DNA from: Mycolicibacterium rhodesiae NBB3
GTDB taxonomy: Bacteria > Actinomycetota > Actinomycetes > Mycobacteriales > Mycobacteriaceae
Direction of reading: 5' to 3'
Length of the DNA: 64,000 nucleotides
Assembly (NCBI RefSeq): GCF_000230895.2
Contig: NC_016604.1
Coordinates: 3,100,001 to 3,164,000 of the forward strand
The translations under genes were made by a program, and so were the position numbers. This document shows, in pieces, positions 1 through 8,750 of the stretch. Numbering within the stretch: position 1 is the first letter of the stretch; every line of letters begins with the position of its first letter. Under the pieces are notes generated by a model that saw only the letters and a list, made by a program, of their open reading frames with translations, was not told the DNA's origin and searched no databases.

Positions 1-56
1 CCACCGTGGCCGAACGGCTGCTCAGCGACGAACTCGAGCAGGCGGTGGAGCCGTAG
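1..56 (+). CDS. C-terminal end of an unidentified protein (partial)
   Basis: An open frame enters from the left edge and stops at TAG 54-56. The last residues read TVAERLLSDELEQAVEP, an amphipathic helical tail. Too little is present to assign a family. Smooth high-GC codon use suggests a real gene end. A GNRA-tetraloop hairpin follows about 60 bases downstream. Confidence 0.4.
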   Translation, partial: TVAERLLSDELEQAVEP

Positions 57-467
57 TGCCGCCCAACGCCGCTAGACTCAGGCCCCACGAACCCGCCGCA
101 GTTATGAACCTTCGCGGCCGAAAGGCCGTGGGTTCCAGCTGAAATCGCTTCAATCCGGCTGAACTCACGAGAAACTTACCGGTAAACCTCCATATTCGAA
201 CCGGTCGTATTGGAGCCCGTAGTCGTTGGCTCGCAGGGACCACCGGTAGCGGCGCATCGTCTCAGCGGTGATGAAGGTCTGGCCGAAGGTGCCGCCGAGA
301 TGTGCGTGAGTGCGGTGGGGTTGGCGATTGCTGGGCTGGATTTCGCTGCGCGTCGTGCCGCTACGGTTTGGCTGAAGGCTCTTGTGATGCACTCTGGAGT
401 TATCTCGGGGCTCAAAGCATTTCGTGAACGGCAACGGAACGGCGCGCAAGACCCGTCGACGTGAAGT
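57..467. other. Intergenic stretch with a hairpin and no convincing gene
   Basis: A compact hairpin lies at 106-135. Its inner stem is CGGCC (115-119) and GGCCG (124-128) closed by a GAAA loop, and its outer stem is GAACC with GGTTC. It lacks a T-run, so it could be a weak terminator of the upstream gene or a structured RNA. Short open frames on both strands at 165-464 show no recognisable domain. The minus-strand frame ending near 165 could be a gene remnant, but I cannot identify it. Confidence 0.35.
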
Positions 468-1979
468 TCAGGAGGTCGTTGGTGAGGGTTTGGTGATATA
501 CCGGGCCCAGGGCTGGGCTGCGATCTCGGCGTGAAGCTGGGTTGTGGCGTAGCTGTAGCCGAGTAGTTCGGCGACTACGGGCGGCGGTGCCGCGCCGACA
601 AGGCTTTGCAAGGTGGTGTTTCGGGCGCCGAGCAGATCGATGCCCAGCCGTTCGAGCCTTTCCCTGATCACTTGTGGGGCCACGTGTCGGCCGGCCTGGA
701 CACCGGGAAATAGCCACGGGCTGGTTGCGATCCCACCGGCGGCCCTGAGATTGGGCCGGCTGCCGGCGTGTTGGATGAGCATGTCTGCGAACGGCTCCGG
801 GACGGGGATCGGCTCGCGCCCCAGTGAGATCTGTACGTCATTGTCGGTGGTGGCGATCGCCGATGTCGGCAGCGCCGCGATCTTCGTTAATGGCTGAGCG
901 AACAGCAGCAGGAGGGTTCCGGCGACGCGGTAAGGCAGTGTTTCGGAATCTCCAGTGAGCAGTTCTCGAAGCCATGCCAGACGCTGCTGCTGGGTGAGCG
1001 AGCGGCTGGGAGGAGCCTGCCGATGAGTGATGTGCACCGACCTGTTCAGCCGAGCTTTCTTCGCCCAGGCCAGCAGGTTTCGGATCTTTGATCGCGTCGT
1101 GGGACCCGATACCAGCCACTCATCGACGTCGGGTTGCAGGCAGGTGGCCAGGGTGCGGTGATGAGTGCTGTGCAGCCAGGTCAAAAACTTGATCGCCTCA
1201 GTGACTTCTTGTTTGGCGTAACGCACGGCGGCCGCGGAGTTGTGCCCGGGAACCGATGCCTGACGTAACCGGCGAAGGTGATGCCAGGTGGCGAACTGTT
1301 CGACGGGTCCGCGCACCGCCGGCTCGGTTAGCACCTCAAGCTTCACCGAAAGCCATCGCTCGAACCGGGCCAGCGGTTCATCGCGGGCAGCCAACACACC
1401 TGCGTGTTCGAGCAGGCTGCGCAGATGGATGACCGCTTTGTCCGAACCGGCTTGGTCGAGGCCGACATGGGTCAACGGGATCTCCCCGTTGGACAGGCCG
1501 GTCAGGAGTTGTTGGACTCGGGGCGAGCGCTTCCAGCTCAGGATGCTTTCGGGCCGATCGACCCGGCACAACGCCTCCACGATCGGGTCGATGGCGTCTC
1601 GGTGTTGAGCACCGTCGATCATCAACGCGGTCAGGTCCTGGCGAAGGGCGCACCGGGCACAGGTCCCGCGCCGGTAGAAGTCCCCCTCGTTTCCGCAGTC
1701 TCGACAGGTGAAGTCGCCGGGAATCCTTGCGCACGACAAACAGATCGGCCGCCTGCTGGCGTCGCCGGCAAGGCCGGCGAGAACGCCGTCATGCCCGCAC
1801 TGAGGGCAGACACCGCGAGTGTGCATCGCTGCGTAGAAGCAGCTGTAGCACAGTTGTTCTCCGGGCCAGGTCGCTCTGCACTGGTTGGCCATTCGTTGAC
1901 ATCGGCTGCAGCGGAACGCACCGTCAGTGACGGGCGGGCGGCCTCGTTTGGTCGAGCGCCTATTGGGGCTAATCGTCAT
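468..1979 (-). CDS. Zinc-ribbon protein with a degenerate tyrosine-recombinase-like C-terminus
   Basis: This 503-residue protein is the last gene of a three-gene module. Residues about 20-115 carry repeated CxxC pairs (CSRCQR, CYSC, CPQCG, CLSC, CRDCG, CARC), consistent with several zinc ribbons. The C-terminal third resembles the catalytic fold of tyrosine recombinases: LLLLFAQPLT, then SPWLFPG, then VVAELLGYSYATT in the place of the usual LGH...T..Y box. The catalytic HxxR and the Tyr are not evident. I infer an accessory or targeting subunit for the neighbouring active recombinase, not an enzyme. Its start overlaps the end of the HTH gene by 11 bases, so the two are probably translationally coupled. 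Similar trios occur in actinobacterial mobile regions; the exact role is unknown to me. Confidence 0.6.
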   Translation of the reverse strand: MTISPNRRSTKRGRPPVTDGAFRCSRCQRMANQCRATWPGEQLCYSCFYAAMHTRGVCPQCGHDGVLAGLAGDASRRPICLSCARIPGDFTCRDCGNEGDFYRRGTCARCALRQDLTALMIDGAQHRDAIDPIVEALCRVDRPESILSWKRSPRVQQLLTGLSNGEIPLTHVGLDQAGSDKAVIHLRSLLEHAGVLAARDEPLARFERWLSVKLEVLTEPAVRGPVEQFATWHHLRRLRQASVPGHNSAAAVRYAKQEVTEAIKFLTWLHSTHHRTLATCLQPDVDEWLVSGPTTRSKIRNLLAWAKKARLNRSVHITHRQAPPSRSLTQQQRLAWLRELLTGDSETLPYRVAGTLLLLFAQPLTKIAALPTSAIATTDNDVQISLGREPIPVPEPFADMLIQHAGSRPNLRAAGGIATSPWLFPGVQAGRHVAPQVIRERLERLGIDLLGARNTTLQSLVGAAPPPVVAELLGYSYATTQLHAEIAAQPWARYITKPSPTTS

Positions 1980-2319
1980 CGCTGAGCACCCTGGCTCGGC
2001 GAGGTCGCACCGCCTTGTTGAGTTCGACGACGTTGGGCTTGGCTACGGCTTGCGAGCCCGACGACGCTTTGCGTCGACGGACATCGGCGGCGGTCACGGT
2101 CACCAGGTCCTCCACCCCGCAGCCCAAGATGTCGCACAGTGCTGCCATCATCTGTAGGGAAATCCGTTCGGGGCGTTGATGAACCACGCGATACACCTGC
2201 GGTCGTGACAGTTGAATCCCCCGCTCCAAAAGCAGCGGGATGAGCTGAGTACTGTTGTGCATTCCGCGGGCGGCCATGAGCTCGGCCAGCCTCCAGGTGT
2301 AGTCAACTTGGCGTTTCAT
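1969..2319 (-). CDS. Small Cro/C1-type helix-turn-helix protein of a recombinase module
   Basis: This 116-residue protein has an N-terminal XRE/HTH_26-like domain at about residues 8-75. The segment LSRPQVYRVVHQRPERIS is the putative recognition helix and turn, followed by LCDILGCGVEDLVT, typical of the family. The C-terminal tail is basic and low in structure. The gene overlaps the upstream recombinase by an ATGA and the downstream zinc-ribbon gene by 11 bases, indicating one operon. It probably represses or times recombinase expression, or acts as a DNA-bending accessory factor. The triple TGAATCAT repeat just upstream of the operon is a candidate operator. Confidence 0.75.
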   Translation of the reverse strand: MKRQVDYTWRLAELMAARGMHNSTQLIPLLLERGIQLSRPQVYRVVHQRPERISLQMMAALCDILGCGVEDLVTVTAADVRRRKASSGSQAVAKPNVVELNKAVRPRRARVLSDDD

Positions 2320-3419
2320 GAACTCTCCTGGTCGAACGAAAGGGCGCTCGTGATGGTGCTATCCAACGCCCGTCGCAACGTGCTCACCCGGTAATCACTG
2401 GACACGCAGGTGTACAGAGACGTCGTGCTGGCATGGTCGTGGCCCATCTGGTCCTGGACGAACTTCGCGTCCCAGCCGTCTTCTATGAGGTGGGTAGCGT
2501 AGGAGCGGCGCAGCGAGTGCAGATCCAATCCGTCTGGCAACTCAAGATCGCGGCAGTAGCGACGGAACCGGCGCAACAGCGTGTTCTCGGCGACCAACGC
2601 GCCTCTTTCGCTGGGGAACAGATCAAGCCCGGCGGACATGCACGCCTGCCCGTGAGCGAGCCAGTCGGTGATTATCTCGGGAGTCCAGGTGAACACCGTG
2701 AGGACGCCGCGGCGCTTGGGCGGGGATCCCTTCTTGGCCTTGCCGTAGCGCACCTGCACAACGCCATGGCGGCCGAACTCGCCGGCATGGGCATTGCGGG
2801 AGAAATCCACCGTTTGCAGATGGCGCAATTCGTTAAACCGAAGCCCGTAGGAGTAGGCCACTTTGAACATCGTCGCGTCCCGGTAAGCCGGCAGCCAACC
2901 CTTCCGCGCCGAGGCCGCGACCAGCGCGACTCGGTCGTCGGCGTGGTCAAAGAAGTCTTGCAACTCTTGTTTGGTGAAGGCCCGCTTCGCTGGAGACTGC
3001 TCATTGTCTTGGACGTGGCTGGCGGTGTTCCATTCGAAGAACACCTGCGCGGGGTGGGTGCCGAAGCGCTGTTCGCAGACCCGGTCCCACCCGTAGTCGG
3101 GATCGCTGACATACGAACAGAACATCCGCAGCGCATTCTGGTAACCCCGCACCGTCGACTGCTTTCGCCGCTTCACCGAGCGCAGATCGCTGAAGAACTC
3201 CTCCACCATGCTCGGCGTCCACGTCCACGGAAACTCATTGGTCGCCTCGATGAAGCGCTCGACGAGGCGCGCTCGCCCCGCAACCGTGTCAGCATCCAAG
3301 TTGCGGCACAGTTGCTGATTGCGCCAGCCCTCGAGCATCTCGTTGAGCGTCTGGGCCTCCGGATGCAGCACCGGAACCGAACCGACCACATACACGCGAC
3401 CGCTCAGATCGACGGGCAA
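2316..3419 (-). CDS. Tyrosine recombinase/integrase
   Basis: This 367-residue site-specific recombinase carries an N-terminal SAM-like core-binding domain (about 25-115) and a C-terminal catalytic domain. Visible catalytic features are Arg in SYGLRFNELRHL, Lys in YGKAKKGS, HSLRRSYATHL for the HxxR pair, GHDHASTTSLY for the second His, and the nucleophilic Tyr. It therefore looks active. It is first in the operon with the HTH and zinc-ribbon genes (ATGA overlap). A 28-bp palindrome with recombinase-core geometry lies 258 bases upstream of its start. Function is inferred as moving or inverting this accessory segment. Confidence 0.9.
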   Translation of the reverse strand: MPVDLSGRVYVVGSVPVLHPEAQTLNEMLEGWRNQQLCRNLDADTVAGRARLVERFIEATNEFPWTWTPSMVEEFFSDLRSVKRRKQSTVRGYQNALRMFCSYVSDPDYGWDRVCEQRFGTHPAQVFFEWNTASHVQDNEQSPAKRAFTKQELQDFFDHADDRVALVAASARKGWLPAYRDATMFKVAYSYGLRFNELRHLQTVDFSRNAHAGEFGRHGVVQVRYGKAKKGSPPKRRGVLTVFTWTPEIITDWLAHGQACMSAGLDLFPSERGALVAENTLLRRFRRYCRDLELPDGLDLHSLRRSYATHLIEDGWDAKFVQDQMGHDHASTTSLYTCVSSDYRVSTLRRALDSTITSALSFDQESS

Positions 3420-3445
3420 AACGACCTCCAGGCTGTCTCACTCAA

Positions 3446-3473
3446 TGAATCATTGAATCATCCCCTGAATCAT
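3446..3473. repeat. Three direct TGAATCAT repeats upstream of the recombinase operon
   Basis: The octamer TGAATCAT occurs at 3446-3453, 3454-3461 and 3466-3473, 27-54 bases upstream of the recombinase start codon. Such spacing fits a repressor operator or accessory recombinase arm sites. Binding by the HTH protein of the same operon is an inference. Confidence 0.6.
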
Positions 3474-3676
3474 TACCACATCTGTGCAGGTAGCCGCATC
3501 ACCTTGACACGACTCCGCTCGGCGTGTCGGCCCCATCCTGCAGACGGGCACTCACCCACCAACCACTACAGAACCCAAACCCACAGACCAACAACGGCTT
3601 TGGTCATCACACCACAGTGGCGACAATCGACACCACCCTCGGATCCGTGATTCATCTGATGAAAATGGCGTACTTT

Positions 3677-3704
3677 ATCATGGATAAGAGAGAATATCCA
3701 TGAT
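3677..3704. repeat. Perfect 10-bp inverted repeat with an 8-bp spacer, recombinase-core-like
   Basis: Arms ATCATGGATA (3677-3686) and TATCCATGAT (3695-3704) flank AGAGAGAA. Two 10-bp arms around an 8-bp spacer match the usual geometry of tyrosine recombinase core sites. The location, 258 bases upstream of an intact recombinase gene, supports this, but function is not shown. The right arm sequence recurs at 27786-27795 near the other island boundary. Confidence 0.55.
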
Positions 3705-3933
3705 GAGCGACCGAATCTGATTGATAGACCGAGCATTTCGGCCAACACTCGAACGCTGGGGATGTCCCCGGATCGAATTCCCTCGGTGCAACGAATGTGA
3801 CAAGCGGTGCGCGCCGACGCATCGCAGGACATCGTCGGGTGTTATCGGCGGCGCGCGATGTCGCACCTTGAGGCACCGCGCGTGTTCTAGAAGGCGAACG
3901 GGGCACGCCGTAGATAACCGGTGGGATCTTCCG

Positions 3934-4941
3934 TCAACTCCCCAAACCGCCCATGCTGACAATGTTTCCGTCGAAGTCCAGGTTCAGCACGAAACCGTTG
4001 GTGAGTTGGCGCAGATTGGCGAGCGTATCAGTGATCACCGCATCGACAGCCGTAGCCATCGCCAGGACACCCTCACCGGCGATCTGTGTTGTTTGATCTG
4101 TCAGCCCGTCGCTTACTTGGTGGCGCCGACGGATCGCAGAAACGCGGCGCCCAATTACGTTTCCGGCATGATCTACGTAGTCGCTCCCCCTTCCGGAGTT
4201 CTGGTCGACGCCCGAGACCGACTCATGCTCCTTGCGCCAGCGGTGGAAGTTCTCGGCGCGCACAGCGGACAACGGTTTCCATACGGAGGCTGAAATCAGC
4301 GTGTGAAGGGCGCTTAAGGAGCCCTCGTGAACCGGCGGCGTATTCCTACGCAACGCACGCATCGTCTCCGCGTTGAGCGATAGCCACGCTGTGTGTACTT
4401 CGGTGACAAACGGCTCGTAATCGCCCGCGAGTCGTGTCAGCTTGTCGACTGAAGCAAACTGCGCTCTTGTGGTCGGGTTTGTCCGTGCGACCCGCGCAAC
4501 AAAGTTGATCAGCCGGTGGCCGACGCTGACAGTCGTGTCGATGGACATGTCGGCCAGATACCGCTGCGCGAGGGCCATGCCAGGAGGCTCGGTCTTCGCA
4601 GCAATCGCTCGGCTGTGCCAGGCCGCCTCGAGGTAGGCCGCGGCGCTAAGCATTAGTGACTCCGCGATGGATCCAGCGAGTGCGCAAGTTTCTCGCCACT
4701 GACTTGTTATTACTGACGCGAAGGGATCGGGCTCAAAGTCGGCCCTGCTGTAACCCCACGCGCGGTTGCAGATTCGATGGACTTCGTCCAAACCGAGTTC
4801 GCTCAACTCTGGCCGCATTGGAAGTTCGCCTTGATGGACTCCGATGTGCATAAGCTTCGACCAATCGGGCACGTCTGCGCTGGAATCGGCAACGCTGGGC
4901 ATGCAGACATTGTCCCAAGAAGTTCGGTACCCGCCCGACAT
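3934..4941 (-). CDS. Hypothetical protein next to a STAND-like defence gene
   Basis: I do not recognise this 335-residue protein. It appears mainly alpha-helical (for example SIAESLMLSAAAYLEAAW at about 90-107) with no signal peptide or membrane segment. A more conserved-looking patch lies at FHRWRKEHESVSGVDQN (about 232-248). An alternative start is Met14 (4902). It is transcribed divergently from the large P-loop gene across 146 bases, so the two may share a regulatory region and one defence function. Being placed between the recombinase module and the P-loop gene points to accessory DNA. Function is unknown. Confidence 0.5.
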   Translation of the reverse strand: MSGGYRTSWDNVCMPSVADSSADVPDWSKLMHIGVHQGELPMRPELSELGLDEVHRICNRAWGYSRADFEPDPFASVITSQWRETCALAGSIAESLMLSAAAYLEAAWHSRAIAAKTEPPGMALAQRYLADMSIDTTVSVGHRLINFVARVARTNPTTRAQFASVDKLTRLAGDYEPFVTEVHTAWLSLNAETMRALRRNTPPVHEGSLSALHTLISASVWKPLSAVRAENFHRWRKEHESVSGVDQNSGRGSDYVDHAGNVIGRRVSAIRRRHQVSDGLTDQTTQIAGEGVLAMATAVDAVITDTLANLRQLTNGFVLNLDFDGNIVSMGGLGS

Positions 4942-5087
4942 CGTCCAACGTGTACGAGTAGTCGCCTTGGGCGCGCCGGCCTCCGGACCCCGCCGCAGAC
5001 TTCGGTTCGGGGGTACAACGCGAGAATCAGGAGTCTCGGAGGTTCACCGTGCCACAAACGCAAATCTATTAGCCACAGTAAACGCGG

Positions 5088-7688
5088 ATGACGTTGCCTG
5101 TCAGTGCGAACTGCCAGAATGATCGAGTGTCAGGATGGGGCAACCAGTCCGGGATCGCTTATCAACAGGCGCATGCGGTTCTCATCTGCTTGGGACTTCT
5201 CGACGGCAGTTTCCCAGCAGCCGCAGCGGTGGGTGTAGAAAGCAAGGTCGACGCGTTTGACCTGGAACTACTTGATGGGCGCGGCGCCACGCTTAAAGCC
5301 CTGCAGATCAAGAACCGTCAGCTGGACGAAACGTGGGCGCCCAACGACATATATCCGCTGATCATGGAGTGGTCCAGCCTACCCACACACCCGCCCCAAG
5401 GCCTTGAGCTACGGCTGGGAGGTCGGCTTGGCCCTAAAGGGGCGGAGCTTCAACTGGCCCTCCGAAAAGCGGCGGATGGCGATCCATCCCAGCTCGGTTC
5501 GTTCGCAGCGAGCGTTCTCTCCACAACTGAACTGACGGCAGCTTCCGCCGTTCACCTTGTCGTGGATCCGACGCCGACGGCGAGCTTGCTGACGGCTGGC
5601 AGTCAACAGGCGATGTCGCTCCTACGGGTTCCTCGGACGGGACCTGACGCGCGAGCGGAGGCTGACAGCGTTTTGGGCGCGCTGTACTTGCTGGTCACTG
5701 ATAGAGCAAGCCGTCGCGAGGCGGCAGAACGTGTCGTCACGCAGGCCGAGGTCGCTCGATTGTTCGACCTCGATGTGGTCGAGCTGCGCCAGCAGTGGGA
5801 CGCGACTGCGCGGCGCGTGTATCAAGAAGCGGCATTGCGGTTTGGAATCCCGAAAACTGTCACCGAGGATTTCCGGCGCCAGCCCACACCCATAGAACGT
5901 GCTGCGGCAGTTCAGGATGACGATTCGAAGCCTCTCATCGACTTGCTCGACGAATCCAGCCACGCACTGATCAGCGGGCAGTCTGGTTCGGGCAAGACGA
6001 CCGCAGCCATCAAACTGCGAAATCACTTCGCCGAAGCCGGACGGGCATTGGTGATTGCCAACGCGGAGGCCTATATTCCGGGCCGATTGCCGGCGTTGGT
6101 CAGTGACTCGGTTGCAATGCTTATCGACCAGCCCGTTGGTATGTCGATAGGCCGTGCGATTCTCGGTGACCCAACAGCCACTATTTTGTTCGACGGCGCG
6201 GCGGAGATGACAGTCGACCAGCGTCAAGCCTTTGCCGATGAGTTGACTCCGCTCGTCCACTCATCCAATGCTCCTAGAACCATCCTTGTTGGGCGTGATC
6301 CGGCCGTGCTGAATTCTCTTCTGCCGCATGATGTCTTGAAGAACGCCTACACACTGCGGGGTATTCGTCGCGATCAGCGCGAAGCGCTGGTAGGCGATGT
6401 GCTCAACCAAATGGGGGCAACAGATCCTAGCGATACTAACAGGGTATCGGCACAGGCAATGTACGCGTTGAAAGAAGCGTCGTGTGTGCCGTACTTGCTG
6501 TCGATGGCGACTGAATTGATCTGTTATGGCATCGATATCAAGAGCAGGGCTCAAATGTATGCCGTGTTTACGGAGGAGATGGCTCGTCGCCGTGGCGTGA
6601 CAGATCTGCAATTTTGCCTCCTTGCGCTCGGTGTAGCGTTCGGTGAGTTGCTCAGGCGTGGCCGTCGGCAGTGCGATCAATTCGACTGGCGGCAGCTTCT
6701 CGCTACTTCGTCTGCCCTGCTGCATGAGCGAGGCGTCGACATCGATGCAAGTGCGATTGAACGCCTTGCGCGGCAGGGCGGATTTGTTGCGTATGAGAAC
6801 TACGACCAGACGGTACGGCCAGTTCACGACTCGTTGGCCGACTACTTCGCTGCGATGGCGGTAGACAAGGGGCTTTTGGCGCTGCCCGAGTCTGTCACGG
6901 AGAACGACACTCTTCAACTGCAGTTTCTAGCTGAGATGTCTAGTGTATCAACAGAGTTGGCGGAGTTAATCACGAATCGGTTACCATTCCTGAGTGTCCC
7001 GGTCGCATCGTTCGACGACGGACCCTTGGCGCCGGACGCTCCGGCTGTGGCGGCACGGCTGCTCTCGAACGTCGTCCGCGACACCGGCCTTGCAGCGCCT
7101 TCGGTTCAGATCGCGGAGTCTGATGATCACCGGATCTTCGTGCTGACCAATGCGTCGCAGGAGTCGGCGTTCATTTCAACGGATGACGTTGCGTCTCTGT
7201 TATTTCAACACGGTGCGAGCGAAAGCAGCGGGGGGCCGCTGCGGATCGCGGTAACGCTTTGGAAGAAGATGCTCGAGTCTCAGCTGGAAGGCGGTCGCGT
7301 TGGATGGCGAATCCCCGAGACCGAGAGTCAGGCAGCAGCAGCCGTCGCGAGCCATGCAGAAGCCACCGCGGAGTGCGTAGGAAGACTCACTACCGACCTA
7401 TTCCCGCCACACTGTCGTCAACGCGTACTTGATTTGGCACTGCCCGAGCCGCTGGACGTAGCCATTCAACCGGGCCGCCGTGACGGAAACCCATACTGGC
7501 CCATCTTATTTCGGAGCTCGCCCACATTTCGGGTGCGGGTGATCGACTTCGATAGCTGGCATGAGGATGGTCCACACACCGGGTGGGGCAGCGTCGACTC
7601 GATAGTGCGACGCTCGCCGGAGGACACGGCCAAAGACTATGTACTCAAGGCAGTAAACAAGGTCGTTGAAGTGCCCTGGCTACGTTAG
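5088..7688 (+). CDS. Large P-loop NTPase (NACHT/STAND-like) with N-terminal PD-(D/E)XK nuclease-like domain
   Basis: This 866-residue protein is a candidate anti-phage effector. Residues about 20-76 read GIAYQQ..., then E51, D55 and D58 followed by QIK at 73-75. This is the pattern of Cap4/Mrr-like PD-(D/E)XK nucleases. A Walker A motif SGQSGSGKTT is at about 296-305, and a Walker-B-like segment ILFDG follows at about 367. The remaining part has helical features typical of STAND sensor domains, but I see no named repeat. The start is uncertain: GTG 5127 (VSGWGNQSG) would remove 13 residues not needed for the domain. A Shine-Dalgarno-led partner gene follows after 27 bases, suggesting an operon. 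A defence role is inferred from architecture and its position beside a recombinase module. Confidence 0.7.
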   Translation: MTLPVSANCQNDRVSGWGNQSGIAYQQAHAVLICLGLLDGSFPAAAAVGVESKVDAFDLELLDGRGATLKALQIKNRQLDETWAPNDIYPLIMEWSSLPTHPPQGLELRLGGRLGPKGAELQLALRKAADGDPSQLGSFAASVLSTTELTAASAVHLVVDPTPTASLLTAGSQQAMSLLRVPRTGPDARAEADSVLGALYLLVTDRASRREAAERVVTQAEVARLFDLDVVELRQQWDATARRVYQEAALRFGIPKTVTEDFRRQPTPIERAAAVQDDDSKPLIDLLDESSHALISGQSGSGKTTAAIKLRNHFAEAGRALVIANAEAYIPGRLPALVSDSVAMLIDQPVGMSIGRAILGDPTATILFDGAAEMTVDQRQAFADELTPLVHSSNAPRTILVGRDPAVLNSLLPHDVLKNAYTLRGIRRDQREALVGDVLNQMGATDPSDTNRVSAQAMYALKEASCVPYLLSMATELICYGIDIKSRAQMYAVFTEEMARRRGVTDLQFCLLALGVAFGELLRRGRRQCDQFDWRQLLATSSALLHERGVDIDASAIERLARQGGFVAYENYDQTVRPVHDSLADYFAAMAVDKGLLALPESVTENDTLQLQFLAEMSSVSTELAELITNRLPFLSVPVASFDDGPLAPDAPAVAARLLSNVVRDTGLAAPSVQIAESDDHRIFVLTNASQESAFISTDDVASLLFQHGASESSGGPLRIAVTLWKKMLESQLEGGRVGWRIPETESQAAAAVASHAEATAECVGRLTTDLFPPHCRQRVLDLALPEPLDVAIQPGRRDGNPYWPILFRSSPTFRVRVIDFDSWHEDGPHTGWGSVDSIVRRSPEDTAKDYVLKAVNKVVEVPWLR

Positions 7689-7715
7689 GAACGCAAGTTT
7701 GGAGGTGGACGACTC

Positions 7716-8750
7716 ATGAGTACGACGGAAATCTGGCGCGCTGTGGGTTTCCTGGCGGACTGCTGGTCTAAGTCGCAGAAAGTGACCCCAGTTAGAGAAG
7801 AACTGTCGCTCGATCTCGATAGCGAGGAGGCCACGCCATGTCTGAGGGCGCTTGCATTGCGAGACCCGCAGTCCATCACCAAGATGCCCTTCCACGTTCA
7901 TAAGGCCTTCCCGCACATGGGCATCGGCATCAGCCAGCGTGACCGCGCGCTGGCAGCCAACTCTGCGGCGGTCGAGTTGGCATTCTTTCATTTAACGTGG
8001 TGGATACGGTCTCGGCTTCCCGGCTATCCGCACATCCCGGCGCCGCAATTGGCGAAGGGTTCCTTTCACACCCTGAACAACTTCACGGTCCCTTGGGCTC
8101 CGCAAGTATTGCAGGCGGGTATCGAGTATCAGGATCGGCCCGTTAACTGTGACTTCCAGCTGAAAATTAGCGCTGACGACCGCTACTCGGTGCTGGCCGA
8201 GGCCTTCGAAGAGCTGCCCTCATGGCGCGCGTTCACCCAAGCGCACCACGCACTCGGGCAGGAGATCCGCAACGAACTTCTGACGGCGAGACAACAGCTA
8301 GCACGCCAGGCGGCGGCCGCCGGCGCGGAGAGCGGCATCGAGTTTGGCGATCCGCGGGAGGGGCTGAATCGAGCCCGGTCAGTCACGATGCAGACGTTGG
8401 AGACGCTATCGCCGGAGGCGCGGAGATTCGCTGAATCGTTCGAATCGGTCAACGAGGAGATCGACCGCATAACGACGGCTGTACTCACGCAACTCGTCGC
8501 CTATGGCCCACCCGAAACGCTGACGGGCGTTAGCGAGTTGACGGTGAGCCCCTCTAGTCCACCCACTGTGTCATTCAAACTGCTCGACGCTGGCTATGCA
8601 GGAGGCATCTATTGGACTGACGATCCGCTGATCGGCGACGCGATTCTCCTCGAGTGCTTTCGCTTCGCCGGTGACAATGTGTTTGCAACGCGGTTCCATG
8701 CCGATGGCACGGTCCTCTTGGGCACCGGGGCCGCATGGCGAGCGATTTAG
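7716..8750 (+). CDS. Hypothetical partner of the STAND-like protein
   Basis: This 344-residue protein is not recognised. A GGAGGT ribosome-binding site ends a few bases before ATG 7716. The protein has no signal peptide or obvious membrane helix. A predicted helical and coiled region spans about 180-265 (LLTARQQLARQAAAAG and the following segment), and a compact C-terminal part reads ILLECFRFAGDNVFATRFHADG. Tight spacing behind the P-loop gene makes co-expression likely. It may be an accessory, antitoxin or sensor subunit, but the sequence does not decide. Confidence 0.6.
   Translation: MSTTEIWRAVGFLADCWSKSQKVTPVREELSLDLDSEEATPCLRALALRDPQSITKMPFHVHKAFPHMGIGISQRDRALAANSAAVELAFFHLTWWIRSRLPGYPHIPAPQLAKGSFHTLNNFTVPWAPQVLQAGIEYQDRPVNCDFQLKISADDRYSVLAEAFEELPSWRAFTQAHHALGQEIRNELLTARQQLARQAAAAGAESGIEFGDPREGLNRARSVTMQTLETLSPEARRFAESFESVNEEIDRITTAVLTQLVAYGPPETLTGVSELTVSPSSPPTVSFKLLDAGYAGGIYWTDDPLIGDAILLECFRFAGDNVFATRFHADGTVLLGTGAAWRAI

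Larger units (their letters stand above)
3420..3933. other. Non-coding stretch upstream of the recombinase operon
   Basis: No supportable gene is seen here. The segment is less GC-rich than its surroundings and holds the TGAATCAT repeats and the perfect inverted repeat at 3677-3704. It separates the recombinase module from the defence-like locus and may contain the attachment site. Confidence 0.5.

Noticed and set aside
2433..3650. 405-codon plus-strand open frame
   Set aside because: It is antisense to the recombinase gene, whose catalytic motifs are clear; long antisense frames are common in high-GC DNA.
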